Assembly (NCBI RefSeq): GCF_006717095.1
Contig: NZ_VFQE01000001.1
Span: 3,038,001-3,102,000 of the forward strand
Direction of reading: 5' to 3'
DNA length: 64,000 bases
DNA from: Blastococcus colisei
Lineage (GTDB): Bacteria; Actinomycetota; Actinomycetes; Mycobacteriales; Geodermatophilaceae
Shown here: one piece after another, positions 19,058 through 27,322 of the stretch
How positions within the stretch are numbered: position 1 is the stretch's first letter
Layout: each line of letters opens with the position of its first letter
Notes under the pieces: model-generated
Databases searched by the model: none
Told to the model about the DNA's origin: nothing
The model's input: only the letters and a program-made list of their open reading frames with translations
Translations under genes and position numbers: made by a program

Positions 19058-20299
19058 GTGAGCTCCGCCGCGCACTCCGCCACCGTCACCGTCACCGGTC
19101 ATCTGATGGACACCGGGATACTCGCGCGCATCCTCGACGACGTCCTCGAGTACGGCGGGGACTACCGCATCGAGACCCTCGACCTCGGCCGGCAGCACGA
19201 GGACGAGTCACGGGCCCTCGTCGAGATCAGCGCCGACGGGGCGGACCTGCTCGACCGGATCCTGATGCGGGTGCAGATCCACGGGGCCAACGCCGTGGAC
19301 CCGGGGACGGCGACGACCCGGCCGGCCCCCGCCGACGGCGTCTTCCCCGACGACTTCTACTCGACCACCAACCTGGAGACCCTCGTTCGGCTCGACCGGG
19401 AGTGGCTCCGGGTGCGGCAGCCGGAGATGGACTGCGGGCTCGTCGTCACCGACGAGGACGGGCAGCAGGTGGTCCGCACAGTGCCGGTCAGCGACGTGCG
19501 AGCCGGGGATGCGGTGGTCTGCGGCGCGCACGGCGTGCGCGTCGAGCTGCCGGTGCAGGCGCCGCGCGGCGAGGAGGACGACTTCGGGTTCATGTCCTCG
19601 GCGGTGTCCAGCGAGAAGCCGCAGGCCCTGCTCGTGCGGCAGATCGCCGAGCGGATGCGCGAGGTCAAGGCCGAGGGCAAGCGGATCCTGTGGGTCGGCG
19701 GTCCGGCGGTCGTGCACACCGGCGCCTCCCCCGCGATGGTCCGCCTGGTCCGCGCCGGCTTCGTCGACGTCCTGTTCGCCGGCAACGCCCTGGCCACCCA
19801 CGACATCGAGTCGGCGCTGTTCGGCACCTCTCTGGGTGTCGACCTCGCCAAGGGATCGGGGGTGCCCCACGGCCACGAGCACCACATCCGCGCCATCAAC
19901 ACGATCCGCGCGGCCGGGTCGATCTCGGCGGCCGTGGAGTCCGGCGTGCTCACCGGCGGGGTGATGCACGCGATGGTGCAGGCGGGCAAGCCGTTCGTCC
20001 TGGTCGGGTCGGTGCGCGACGACGGCCCGCTGCCCGACGTCTACACCGACGTGATCGAGGGCCAGCGGGCGATGCGCGCGCAGCTGCCGGACGTCGGCTT
20101 CGCGATCATGGTCGCGACGATGCTGCACTCCATCGCGACGGGGAACATCCTGCCCGCGTCGATCCCGCTGGTGAGCGTGGACATCAACCCGGCAACGGTT
20201 ACGAAACTCGCCGACCGCGGCAGCGCCCAGGCGATGGGGATCATCACCGACATCGGCCTGTTCCTCGAGCAGCTCGCGCGGGAGCTGGCCCCCGAGTGA
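19058..20299 (+). CDS. TIGR00300 / LOR-SDH domain protein, probable ornithine cyclodeaminase
   Basis: 413 residues of the TIGR00300 family. Segments include TGHLMDTGILARILD, MDCGLVV, ILWVGGPAVVHTGASPAMV, LFAGNALATHDIES, GSGVPHGHEHH and SIATGNILPASIP. The family was long annotated LOR/SDH bifunctional. I recall the archaeal member and the C-terminal half of cyanobacterial AgrE/ArgZ being shown to convert ornithine to proline and ammonia with NAD. Here the domain stands alone, without the arginine dihydrolase half. GTG 19058 is preferred over 19049 because of the -10 box. It lies beside L-asparaginase; 4 bp separate it from the next small gene. Confidence 0.8.
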   Translation: MSSAAHSATVTVTGHLMDTGILARILDDVLEYGGDYRIETLDLGRQHEDESRALVEISADGADLLDRILMRVQIHGANAVDPGTATTRPAPADGVFPDDFYSTTNLETLVRLDREWLRVRQPEMDCGLVVTDEDGQQVVRTVPVSDVRAGDAVVCGAHGVRVELPVQAPRGEEDDFGFMSSAVSSEKPQALLVRQIAERMREVKAEGKRILWVGGPAVVHTGASPAMVRLVRAGFVDVLFAGNALATHDIESALFGTSLGVDLAKGSGVPHGHEHHIRAINTIRAAGSISAAVESGVLTGGVMHAMVQAGKPFVLVGSVRDDGPLPDVYTDVIEGQRAMRAQLPDVGFAIMVATMLHSIATGNILPASIPLVSVDINPATVTKLADRGSAQAMGIITDIGLFLEQLARELAPE

Positions 20300-20303
20300 G
20301 GGG

Positions 20304-20492
20304 ATGACCGTGGGCGTACTCGGTCTGCTGTGCGTCGTCGTCGGCCTCGTGCTGATCATCGGTGCGGGCTTCGCGGGCCGGAGCACCCGAGGGCGCGCTG
20401 CCTGGACGCCCTACAACAAGGTGTCGGCCGGGTTGGCGGGCGTGGTGGCGATCGTCGTCGGGGTGCTCCTGTTGACCGGCGGAGTGAACTAG
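20304..20492 (+). CDS. Small two-helix membrane protein
   Basis: 62 residues, unknown function. Helix 1 (GLLCVVVGLVLIIGAGF), a basic cytoplasmic loop (RSTRGRAAW), then helix 2 (AGLAGVVAIVVGVLLLTGG). The ATG follows GAGTGAGGGG and lies 4 bp after the TIGR00300 gene, so it is probably the last gene of that transcript. Coding is supported by position, codon bias and the clean two-helix profile. Confidence 0.65.
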   Translation: MTVGVLGLLCVVVGLVLIIGAGFAGRSTRGRAAWTPYNKVSAGLAGVVAIVVGVLLLTGGVN

Positions 20493-20549
20493 TGCCGCGC
20501 TCTCCTGCTGTCCCAGCACCCTGAGATTGGCTGCGAGAAGCTGAGCAAG

Positions 20550-20894
20550 TCAGGCAGGCTCCACGTGGAAGACGGTTGTCTGGAGTCTGATCTTGCCGTC
20601 GGCGAAGACGAAAGTGTCCACCGCGTCGGTGATCTTTCCCTTGGGGGACGTGACGCTCCAGACCAACAGCAGCGCATCACCCTCGAAGACTGCTGCGCCC
20701 ACAGTGAACTCCGCCTCCGGCAGGGCACCGAGGGCAGCCGTGAGGAACTCACCTATGGCTTTGTGCCCATGGAACGGCCCGTCGGCGGTCAGCAGTACGG
20801 CATCGTCGCTGTAGTCCTCGAGGATCCTGCCGATGTCGCCGGCGGCGAGAGCCGATGCGTGTGCTGCGAAGACGTCCTGCGGTGTGCGTGCCAT
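20550..20894 (-). CDS. NTF2/SnoaL-like nuclear-transport-factor-2 fold protein
   Basis: 114 residues with the SnoaL-like pattern: DVFAAHASALAAGDIGRILE, YSDDAVLLTADGPFHGHKAI, GEFLTAALGAL, then strands VGAAVFEGDALLLVWSV and TFVFADGKIRLQTTVFHV. Family members are small cone-shaped dimers, either enzymes or binding proteins; the ligand is unknown. ATG at 20892-20894 has GAGGAG upstream, and a longer upstream frame is not conserved. GC content here and in the following gap looks slightly lower than in neighbours. Confidence 0.8.
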   Translation of the reverse strand: MARTPQDVFAAHASALAAGDIGRILEDYSDDAVLLTADGPFHGHKAIGEFLTAALGALPEAEFTVGAAVFEGDALLLVWSVTSPKGKITDAVDTFVFADGKIRLQTTVFHVEPA

Positions 20895-21271
20895 GGCCCG
20901 GGGCTCCTCGGTGCCGATGTTGGATCCGGTGCGTCTCGCGTCGGTAACGGGAAACACACTGACCGTGCGAGCATCCTGACACCGGACGTCGCACAGGACT
21001 ACCCCACTCGCCGCCGGGGGACTCCGTCGCCTGCCGAGCCCGGTTCCGGCCGACAACTTCGCCTGGGATCGTCCCGATGCCGAGCAGGAGCAGCGCCGGG
21101 ATGATGCCGCGAGCCGACTTACGGTTCGTCCGAGGCATGGCCGGCCGCAAGCGAGCGCACGTGTCCCAAATTGGCCGCTCAGGGACACGCCAAGGCCACG
21201 TCCGCGCCGCATCGGCAGGGCCAACGTTGGCGGCCTGGGTACTAGCCGTCCCCGCGCCAAGTCCGGACGAG
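20895..21271. other. 377-bp gap without a recognisable gene
   Basis: No reading frame here has family motifs or a supported start. The only structure noted is a 12-bp palindrome, GCCAACGTTGGC, at 21220-21231. The stretch separates the NTF2-like gene from the end of the ROK operon and may hold the NTF2-like promoter or a decayed sequence. Confidence 0.5.
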
Positions 21272-22261
21272 CTACGCCTCGCCCTCGTTCACGGCCTGCC
21301 GCACCAGATCGGCGGCCCCGACCATCCCGGCCTGCGGGCCGAGCTCGGCGACCACCACGCGGGGACCGGGGCGGAAGCCACGCCCGGGAAGCGCCCGCTC
21401 CAACCGGTCACGAGCCGGTGCGAGCACCATCTCGCCGAGTTTGCTCACGCCTCCGCCGATCACGACGACGTCGGGGTCGAGGACGGCGGCCAGGTCGGCG
21501 ATGCCCTGCCCGAGCCAGATCCCCACCTCGGTGATCAGCTCGAGGGCCAGCGGGTCGCCGTCCGCGGCCGCGCGCGCGACGTCCTCGCCGGTGAGCCGGT
21601 CGGGCTCGCAGTCCACACGCTCCAGCAGCCGTGCCGCGGCGGCCGGCGAGGTGCGGGCGACCTCGCGCGCGGTCTGGCCCAACGCCGTCCCGCTGGCGTA
21701 CTGCTCCCAGCAGCCGCGGTTGCCGCAGGCGCAGAGCCGGCCGTCGGGGACGACCCGCATGTGGCCCCACTCCCCCGCCACGCCGTGCGACCCCCGCCGC
21801 AGCCGCCCGTCCATGACGATCCCGCCGCCGATGCCGGTGCCGAGCGTGATCATCAGGGCGAGGTCGGCGCCCCTCGCGGCGCCGTAGCGGTACTCCGCCC
21901 AGGCCGCGGCGTCGGCGTCGTTGCCGACCCAGAGCGGCCGCTGCAGCCGGGCGGCGAGGTCCTTGCGGAGGCTGGAGTTCCGCCAGGCCAGGTGCGGGCT
22001 GAACAACACCGTGTCGCCATGGCGGTCGAACCAGCCGGCGGCCCCGACGCCGACGCCCACCAGCTCGCCGTCGTGCCCGGCGGCCAGCTCCTCGACCACG
22101 GCGACGATCGCGTCCTCGGTGTCGGTGACCGAGGCACCGGGGGTCGCCCGGCGGGCGGTGGCGAGGATCGTCCCGTCGCCGGCGACGACTCCTCCGGCCA
22201 CCTTGGTCCCGCCGATGTCGATGCCGAGCGCGGCCGGCCCGGCCGTTGCCGGGTCCGTCAC
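21272..22261 (-). CDS. ROK-family glucokinase
   Basis: 329 residues. ATP motif GIDIGGTKVAGGVV, sugar-binding NDADAAAWAE, phosphate-2 ITLGTGIGGGI and the ROK zinc signature HMRVVPDGRLCACGNRGCWE with its CxCGxxGC cysteines. It phosphorylates glucose with ATP, or in some actinobacteria polyphosphate. GTG at 22261 overlaps the stop of the upstream small gene (GTGA), making it the last of four coupled minus-strand genes. In streptomycetes a ROK glucokinase occupies the same neighbourhood, where it also mediates carbon catabolite control. Confidence 0.92.
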   Translation of the reverse strand: MTDPATAGPAALGIDIGGTKVAGGVVAGDGTILATARRATPGASVTDTEDAIVAVVEELAAGHDGELVGVGVGAAGWFDRHGDTVLFSPHLAWRNSSLRKDLAARLQRPLWVGNDADAAAWAEYRYGAARGADLALMITLGTGIGGGIVMDGRLRRGSHGVAGEWGHMRVVPDGRLCACGNRGCWEQYASGTALGQTAREVARTSPAAAARLLERVDCEPDRLTGEDVARAAADGDPLALELITEVGIWLGQGIADLAAVLDPDVVVIGGGVSKLGEMVLAPARDRLERALPGRGFRPGPRVVVAELGPQAGMVGAADLVRQAVNEGEA

Positions 22262-22575
22262 GCGATCTCGATCTGCTGGACCGGCGCGGGCGGCTCGCTC
22301 TCCTGCGGGGTCTCGGCGGTCGACTCCGCCGGTTGCCCGGCGGCCGCCACGGTGCGCAGGGCCGTCGCGGCCGCGGTGAGCAGATCGGCCAGGGCCGCGC
22401 TCACCTCGGGGCGCTCGCCGCGCACGACGGCAGCCGCCTGGCAGATCGGGCACCACCGGCAGTCGGCGGAGTGTGCAGGCCTGTCCGGAACGGAGGCTTC
22501 GTGGGAGGCGAGGTTGTCACGCACGGCCTCGACCAGGCGCTGGGCCTGGTCGATCCAGTCGGTTCCGGGAGTCAT
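22258..22575 (-). CDS. Small conserved actinobacterial Cys-motif protein
   Basis: 105 residues, function unknown. It shows a HxxxCxWCPxC cluster (HSADCRWCPICQ, about residues 35-46) that could bind a metal, flanked by an N-terminal helix and an Ala-rich helix; the C-terminus is Pro/Glu-rich. It overlaps both neighbours by a few bases (ATGA with the ArsA-like gene upstream, GTGA with the ROK gene downstream), so it is translationally coupled in this operon. The order ArsA-like, small protein, glucokinase appears conserved in actinobacteria from memory. Confidence 0.8.
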   Translation of the reverse strand: MTPGTDWIDQAQRLVEAVRDNLASHEASVPDRPAHSADCRWCPICQAAAVVRGERPEVSAALADLLTAAATALRTVAAAGQPAESTAETPQESEPPAPVQQIEIA

Positions 22576-23717
22576 GGGGTCCTTTTCTCGGCACTGAGGA
22601 GATCGGCGGGCCAGAGCTGGGGGTCGGGGCGGAAACCCACCTCCAGACGGGCGGCGGCGGTACCGGGGGCGGCGAGCCGGCCGCCGGTCACCTCGCACCG
22701 GCGGAGCAGCGCGTCCAGCCGGACCGACCGGCGGATCCCGCCGACGGTCAGCACCAGGTCGTCGACCCACCGGGTCAGCGTGACGGCGCCGCGCTCGGCG
22801 AACGGAAGCGGGAGGCTGAGCCGCCAGGCCCCTTCGTGCCGCTCGGGCGCGGGCACGGCGAACCCGGTGCTCTCCGGCAACCCGTCGCCCAGCAGCGTGC
22901 TCAGCTGGTCGGGGCCCTCCGGTGCGACGGGGAGTTCGGGAACGCGCCGCACCGGTGCCACGTCGGCGAGCGCGACGAGCGCCGCCTCCTGCTCGGCGGC
23001 GCGGGCCGTCGTCCACTCGTCGCCCCCCGCCAGCGGGAGGACCCGGCTGAGGACGGCGCCGGCCGCCAGGCCGTGCAACGCCAGGACCGTCGCCACTGCG
23101 CGGAGCCCGGCCGCCGACGACGTACGGGGCTCGGCCACCAGGTACACGCCGGTGCCGGTCGGATCGGCCAGCCGGTCACGGGCGAGCAACGCCTCGACGA
23201 CCGGGACGGCGGCCAGCGCGGCGTCCACCGGCCCCCGGCGCACCACGCCGGAGGCGACCGCCGCGGTCCGGACGGCACCGAGGGCGCGCACGCTCGGCGG
23301 CATCAGCTGCTCCAGCCACCACCGCAGGGTCGTGGGCAGGTTGACCAGTGCCAGTGCCGATTGGATCGGGCCGGCGTCGACGACGACGAGCTCGGCCTCG
23401 GCGCGGGCGAGCTCGGCGAACAGGGCGAGGTCGGCGGCGCCCGGGAGGGGGACGACGGAGGTGGCCGGCGGCAGGGTCAGCTGCGGCAGCACGGCGCCGG
23501 CCGCGTCGGCGGCACCCGCCCAGAGGCCTTCGACGGCCGCCTGCGGGTCGACGGTGACCACGGTGAGGCCCGGCTCGACGTCCAGTCCCGCAACCGGGGG
23601 CGCCTGCCGTGAGAGCAGGACGGTCCGGCGCCCGGATCGGGCGGCGCGCACCGCCGCAGCCGCGGCCATGGTCGAAATGCCGGCCCCGCCCGGGCCGGTG
23701 AGGAGGAGCGTGCGCAC
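22572..23717 (-). CDS. ArsA/MinD-like P-loop protein with degenerate Walker A
   Basis: 381 residues with a deviant-Walker fold at the N-terminus. The loop reads GPGGAGIST where ArsA has GKGGVGKTT, so both lysines are missing; a Walker-B-like strand LVVVDAGP follows. The C-terminal ~80 residues (RLSLPLPFAERGAVTLTRWV, then DDLVLTVGGIRR) match the ArsA HSP20-like domain. It is unlikely to be an arsenic pump and may be a regulatory or client-binding ATPase-like protein. Coupled by ATGA to the small Cys-motif gene; the SRPBCC gene lies 5 bp upstream. Confidence 0.82.
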   Translation of the reverse strand: MRTLLLTGPGGAGISTMAAAAAVRAARSGRRTVLLSRQAPPVAGLDVEPGLTVVTVDPQAAVEGLWAGAADAAGAVLPQLTLPPATSVVPLPGAADLALFAELARAEAELVVVDAGPIQSALALVNLPTTLRWWLEQLMPPSVRALGAVRTAAVASGVVRRGPVDAALAAVPVVEALLARDRLADPTGTGVYLVAEPRTSSAAGLRAVATVLALHGLAAGAVLSRVLPLAGGDEWTTARAAEQEAALVALADVAPVRRVPELPVAPEGPDQLSTLLGDGLPESTGFAVPAPERHEGAWRLSLPLPFAERGAVTLTRWVDDLVLTVGGIRRSVRLDALLRRCEVTGGRLAAPGTAAARLEVGFRPDPQLWPADLLSAEKRTP

Positions 23718-23722
23718 GCGGG

Positions 23723-24154
23723 TCAGCCCTCGACGCGCTTCTTGAGCTCCTTGAGAGCCGTGTCCAGGATGACCTTCTCGGCCTTCCGCTTGATCATCCC
23801 GAGCATCGGGATCGACAGGTCGATGGTGATCGCGTAGGTCACCTCGGTGGCGCCGTCGGTCTCGGTGAGCGTGTAGGACCCCTCCTGGCGCTTCTGCATC
23901 TGGCCCTCGACGAGGGTCCAGGACACCTTCCGGTCGTCGTCCCAGGTGTAGTCGAGGACGTAGTCGTCCTTGACCGCTCCGGCGTCGAGCACGAAGTGCA
24001 CCCGCTGCGCCCGGCCGTCAGGTCCGGTCTCGAGGACCTCGACCTTCTTGGCGGAGGCGACCCACTGGGGGTAAGAGCCGAAATCGGCGATGACGGCCAT
24101 GACGTCGGCCGCCGGCGCATCGATGACGATCGACTGGGTGGACTGCTCGGCCAT
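23723..24154 (-). CDS. SRPBCC / polyketide cyclase-like lipid-binding protein
   Basis: 143 residues with the START-like helix-grip pattern: SIVIDAPAADVMAVIADFGS, YPQWV, VDLSIPMLGMIKRKAEKVIL-type C-terminal helix and YVLDYTWDDDRKVSWTL strands. Such proteins enclose a hydrophobic ligand; the M. tuberculosis homologue (Rv2185c) is in the same neighbourhood. ATG at 24152-24154 is chosen because conservation starts at EQSTQSIVID. It is the first gene of a four-gene operon and is divergent from fadD, suggesting a lipid link. Confidence 0.86.
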   Translation of the reverse strand: MAEQSTQSIVIDAPAADVMAVIADFGSYPQWVASAKKVEVLETGPDGRAQRVHFVLDAGAVKDDYVLDYTWDDDRKVSWTLVEGQMQKRQEGSYTLTETDGATEVTYAITIDLSIPMLGMIKRKAEKVILDTALKELKKRVEG

Positions 24155-24209
24155 GGGCAGCAGGCTAGCCGTTTCCCGCCGTCCGGCGAGCCGGCGGTCC
24201 AGCACTCTG

Positions 24210-24223
24210 CTACTCACGAGTAG
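24210..24223. promoter_or_regulatory. Operator-like palindrome upstream of fadD
   Basis: CTACTCACGAGTAG, a perfect 14-bp palindrome in the divergent SRPBCC/fadD region. It sits where the -35 element belonging to the TAGATT box at 24235-24240 would be, so a bound protein would occlude RNA polymerase. A fatty-acid-responsive repressor is a reasonable guess only. Confidence 0.55.
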
Positions 24224-24234
24224 GGATCACCGGC

Positions 24235-24240
24235 TAGATT
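24235..24240 (+). promoter_or_regulatory. Putative -10 box for fadD
   Basis: TAGATT, good actinobacterial -10 consensus, about 70 nt upstream of the fadD GTG, giving a leadered transcript with a GGGGAGGAG ribosome site. Confidence 0.5.
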
Positions 24241-24310
24241 CTCCTGCGACGTCCCTGGCCGGGGCCGGGGGCGACGGTGCCCCCGGACGGCGGGGAGGAG
24301 AGGACCAGGC

Positions 24311-26104
24311 GTGCGCGAGTTCAGCGTTCCTGCGACCACCGAGGTGGGCCCGGACGAGGCCCTGACCGACATGCTCGCCACCAACGTCGCCGAGCACGGC
24401 GACGAGGTCGGCCTGCGGGCACGGCGGAACGGTCAGTGGCAGGACGTCACCTGGAAGGAGTTCGGCGCCCAGGTCGACGGGGTCGCCAAGGGGCTCATCG
24501 CCGCGGGTGTCGCCGCCGGTGACCGGGTGGCCCTGCAGGCGAAGACCCGCTACGAGTGGACGGTCCTCGACTACGCCATCTGGACCGCCGGCGCTGCCGT
24601 CGTCCCGATCTACGAGACCTCCAGCCCCGACCAGGTGGCCTGGATCCTGTCCGACTCCGGCGCGACCGCCGTCATCGTCGAGCGCGACGAGCACGCCGCC
24701 GCCGTCGAGTCCGTCCGGGAGCAGACACCCGACCTGCGGTCGGTCCACGTGATCGAGGACGGCGCGGTCGACCAGCTGGTGCAGGCCGGCGAGGACGTCC
24801 CCGACAGCGAGCTGCAGGCGCGCCGGGCCACGCTCACGGCCGACAGCCTCGCCACGCTGATCTACACCAGCGGCACCACCGGCCGCCCCAAGGGCTGCGA
24901 GCTCACCCACGGCAACTTCCTGTTCGAGATCGGCAACGGGATGAGCCTGCTCGGCCGGTTCATGAACGTGCAGGGCTCCCTGCTGCTGTTCATCCCGCTG
25001 GCGCACGTGCTCGCCCGCGTCCTGCAGGTCGGCGCCATCAAGACCCGCACGGTCATCGGCCACACCCCCGACGTCTCGAACCTGGTCGCGGACCTCGGCG
25101 AGTTCAAGCCGACGTTCGTCCTCGCCGTCCCGCGGGTGTTCGAGAAGGTCTACAACAGCGCCAAGGCCAAGGCCGAGGGCGACGGCAAGGGCACGATCTT
25201 CGACAAGGCCGCCCAGGTCGCCATCGACTGGTCGCGGGCGCAGGACGACGGCGGGCCGGGGCTCGCGCTCCGGGCCCAGCACACGCTGTTCGACAAGCTG
25301 GTCTACGGCAAGCTGCGGGCGGCCCTCGGCGGTCGGTGCCTCGGCGCGATCTCCGGTGGCGCCCCCCTGGGCGAGCGGCTGGGCCACTTCTTCCGGGGCA
25401 TCGGCGTCACGGTCTACGAGGGTTACGGCCTCACCGAGACGACGGCCGCCGCCTCGGTCAACCACGACGACGCCCTGCGCATCGGCACCGTGGGCCGCCC
25501 GCTGCCCGGCGTCGAGTTCCGCATCGCCGACGACGGCGAGGTGCTCATCCGCGGCGGCATCGTCATGCGTGGTTACTGGCGCAACGAGGACGCCACCACC
25601 GACGCCATCGACGCCGACGGCTTCTTCCGCACCGGCGACCTCGGCGAGCTCGACGCCGACGGCTTCCTGAAGATCACCGGTCGCAAGAAGGAGATCCTGG
25701 TGACCGCCGGCGGCAAGAACGTCGCCCCCGCGGTGCTCGAGGACCGGCTGCGCTCGCACCGCCTGGTCAGCCAGTGCATCGTCGTCGGCGACCAGCGGCC
25801 GTTCATCGGCGCGCTGATCACGCTGGACGAGGAGGCCCTGCCGCAGTGGCTGGAGTCCAAGGGCAAGCCCGCGGACCAGACCGCCGAGCAGGCGCGGGAG
25901 GACCCGGAGCTGAAGGCGGAGATCGACGCCGCGGTGAAGGAGGCCAACAAGGCCGTCTCGCAGGCCGAGGCGATCAAGAAGTTCACGATCCTCGGCACCG
26001 ACTTCACCGAGGGCAACGGCATGCTCACCCCGAGCCTGAAGCTCAAGCGCGCCGTCGTCATGAAGGAGTTCGGCACCGAGGTCGAGGGCCTCTACGCCCG
26101 CTGA
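24311..26104 (+). CDS. Long-chain fatty-acid-CoA ligase (FadD15-like)
   Basis: 597 residues of the ANL superfamily. AMP-binding P-loop YTSGTTGRPKG (about 188-198), YEGYGLTETTAA, hinge FRTGDLGELDADGFLKITGR and catalytic Lys near the C-terminus (EGNGMLTPSLKLKR). It activates fatty acids to acyl-AMP and then acyl-CoA. GTG 24311 has a strong upstream GGGGAGGAG. It faces pimB across a hairpin terminator. M. tuberculosis has fadD15 next to pimB in the same order. Confidence 0.93.
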   Translation: MREFSVPATTEVGPDEALTDMLATNVAEHGDEVGLRARRNGQWQDVTWKEFGAQVDGVAKGLIAAGVAAGDRVALQAKTRYEWTVLDYAIWTAGAAVVPIYETSSPDQVAWILSDSGATAVIVERDEHAAAVESVREQTPDLRSVHVIEDGAVDQLVQAGEDVPDSELQARRATLTADSLATLIYTSGTTGRPKGCELTHGNFLFEIGNGMSLLGRFMNVQGSLLLFIPLAHVLARVLQVGAIKTRTVIGHTPDVSNLVADLGEFKPTFVLAVPRVFEKVYNSAKAKAEGDGKGTIFDKAAQVAIDWSRAQDDGGPGLALRAQHTLFDKLVYGKLRAALGGRCLGAISGGAPLGERLGHFFRGIGVTVYEGYGLTETTAAASVNHDDALRIGTVGRPLPGVEFRIADDGEVLIRGGIVMRGYWRNEDATTDAIDADGFFRTGDLGELDADGFLKITGRKKEILVTAGGKNVAPAVLEDRLRSHRLVSQCIVVGDQRPFIGALITLDEEALPQWLESKGKPADQTAEQAREDPELKAEIDAAVKEANKAVSQAEAIKKFTILGTDFTEGNGMLTPSLKLKRAVVMKEFGTEVEGLYAR

Positions 26105-26123
26105 GCAACGACTGCGACTCAAC

Positions 26124-26184
26124 AGGCATAGGAACCTATACCCGCATCCGGAGGCCCCTGACGTAGGTATTGGTTCCTATGCCT
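26124..26184. terminator. Bidirectional hairpin between fadD and pimB
   Basis: 19-bp inverted repeat (26124-26142 with 26166-26184, one mismatch) with a 23-nt loop between two convergent genes. It is AT-rich compared with its surroundings. The pimB stop codon (complement of 26177-26179) lies inside the right arm. Confidence 0.75.
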
Positions 26185-27322
26185 GGTTGCAGCCGGGCTC
26201 GAGGAGCTCGGCGAAGGTGGCGGCGATCCTCCTCCACGACCACCGCTCCTCCACCCACGTGCGCCCGGCGACACCCATGGCGCGGGCGCGGTCGGGCTCG
26301 GCCAGCAGCCGGACGAGCGTGTCCGCCACGGCGGCGGGTGAGCGCGGGTCCACCACGTGCCCCGTGACGCCCTCCCGGACGGTCTCGGGGGCGCCCCCGG
26401 AGGTACCGGCGACCACGGGCCGGGCGCACGCGGCGGCCTCGAGGAAGACCATCCCCAGCCCCTCGACGTCCAGGCCCCCGCGCCGGGTCCGGCAGGGCAT
26501 GGCGAAGACGTCGCCGGCGGCGTAGTGCCCGGGCAGCTCCGCCGGATCGACCGGACCGGTGAAGAGCACCGAGCCGGTCAGGCCGCGTGCGGCCACGGCC
26601 CGACGGAGCGAGGCCTCGGCCGGCCCGCCCCCCACGAGGAGCAGCCGGGCGTCCGGACGCCGGACCAGCACCCGCGGCCACCCGGCCACCAGCACGTCCT
26701 GGCCCTTGCGGGCGACCAGCCGGGAGACGCACACCACCACCGGCGCCGACCCGAGGCCGTAGCGCTTCCGGACGGCGGCCCCGTCGGCGTCGGGTGTGAA
26801 CCGCTCGACGTCGACCCCCGGCGAGAGCTGGGCCAGGCGGGTGCGCCCGCCCAGGGCGGGAGCCAGCCGGTCGCGGGTGTAGTCGCTGATGTAGGTGACG
26901 ACGTCCAGCCCCGAGGCGATCCGCTGCATCACCTGCCGGCTGCCCGGCAGCGCCACCCAGCCCGTCTCGTGCCCGTGGGTCGCCCCCACCAGGTGCCGCA
27001 CGCCGGCCGCGCGCAGCGTCGGAGCCATGAGGCCGAGGGGTGCGGCGGCGCCGAAGAAGGTGGTGTCGCACCCGTGGCGCCGGGCAAGCTCGACCGCGGC
27101 GCGACCCGCATGGCGGGTGGGCAGCAGCATGCCGGTGGGCAGCCGCACGACCGGATACGGCAGCGCGGCGTCGTACTCCTCCCATCCGGGCGACCGGGAG
27201 GCGAGCACCACGAGCGACTCCGGTGGCCGCCTCGCCAGCAGCTCGGCGACGAAGGTCTGGATGCCGCCCTGGCGGGGCGGGAAGTCGTTGGTGACGACGA
27301 GGGTCCGGCCGGGGCCGCTCAC
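26177..27322 (-). CDS. pimB: GT4 glycosyltransferase, PimB-type mannosyltransferase
   Basis: 381 residues. N-terminal LVVTNDFPPRQGGIQTFV acceptor domain, GHETGWVALPG, and C-terminal donor domain with VSRLVARKGQD, LLLVGGGP and the retaining GT-B E-x7-E (EGLGMVFLE). This fits GDP-mannose-dependent phosphatidylinositol monomannoside mannosyltransferase, acting on the cytosolic face of the membrane in PIM/lipomannan synthesis. The GTG start overlaps the M48 protease stop (GTGA). Specificity for PIM1 is inferred from family resemblance and synteny. Confidence 0.82.
   Translation of the reverse strand: MSGPGRTLVVTNDFPPRQGGIQTFVAELLARRPPESLVVLASRSPGWEEYDAALPYPVVRLPTGMLLPTRHAGRAAVELARRHGCDTTFFGAAAPLGLMAPTLRAAGVRHLVGATHGHETGWVALPGSRQVMQRIASGLDVVTYISDYTRDRLAPALGGRTRLAQLSPGVDVERFTPDADGAAVRKRYGLGSAPVVVCVSRLVARKGQDVLVAGWPRVLVRRPDARLLLVGGGPAEASLRRAVAARGLTGSVLFTGPVDPAELPGHYAAGDVFAMPCRTRRGGLDVEGLGMVFLEAAACARPVVAGTSGGAPETVREGVTGHVVDPRSPAAVADTLVRLLAEPDRARAMGVAGRTWVEERWSWRRIAATFAELLEPGCNQA

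Noticed and set aside
21077-21271. Remnant gene in the gap before the ROK operon
   Set aside because: The open frames here lack conserved motifs and a credible start; left as an unassigned gap.
22572-23717. Arsenite efflux ATPase
   Set aside because: The P-loop lysines and metal-site cysteines of ArsA are absent, and there is no arsB, arsR or arsC.
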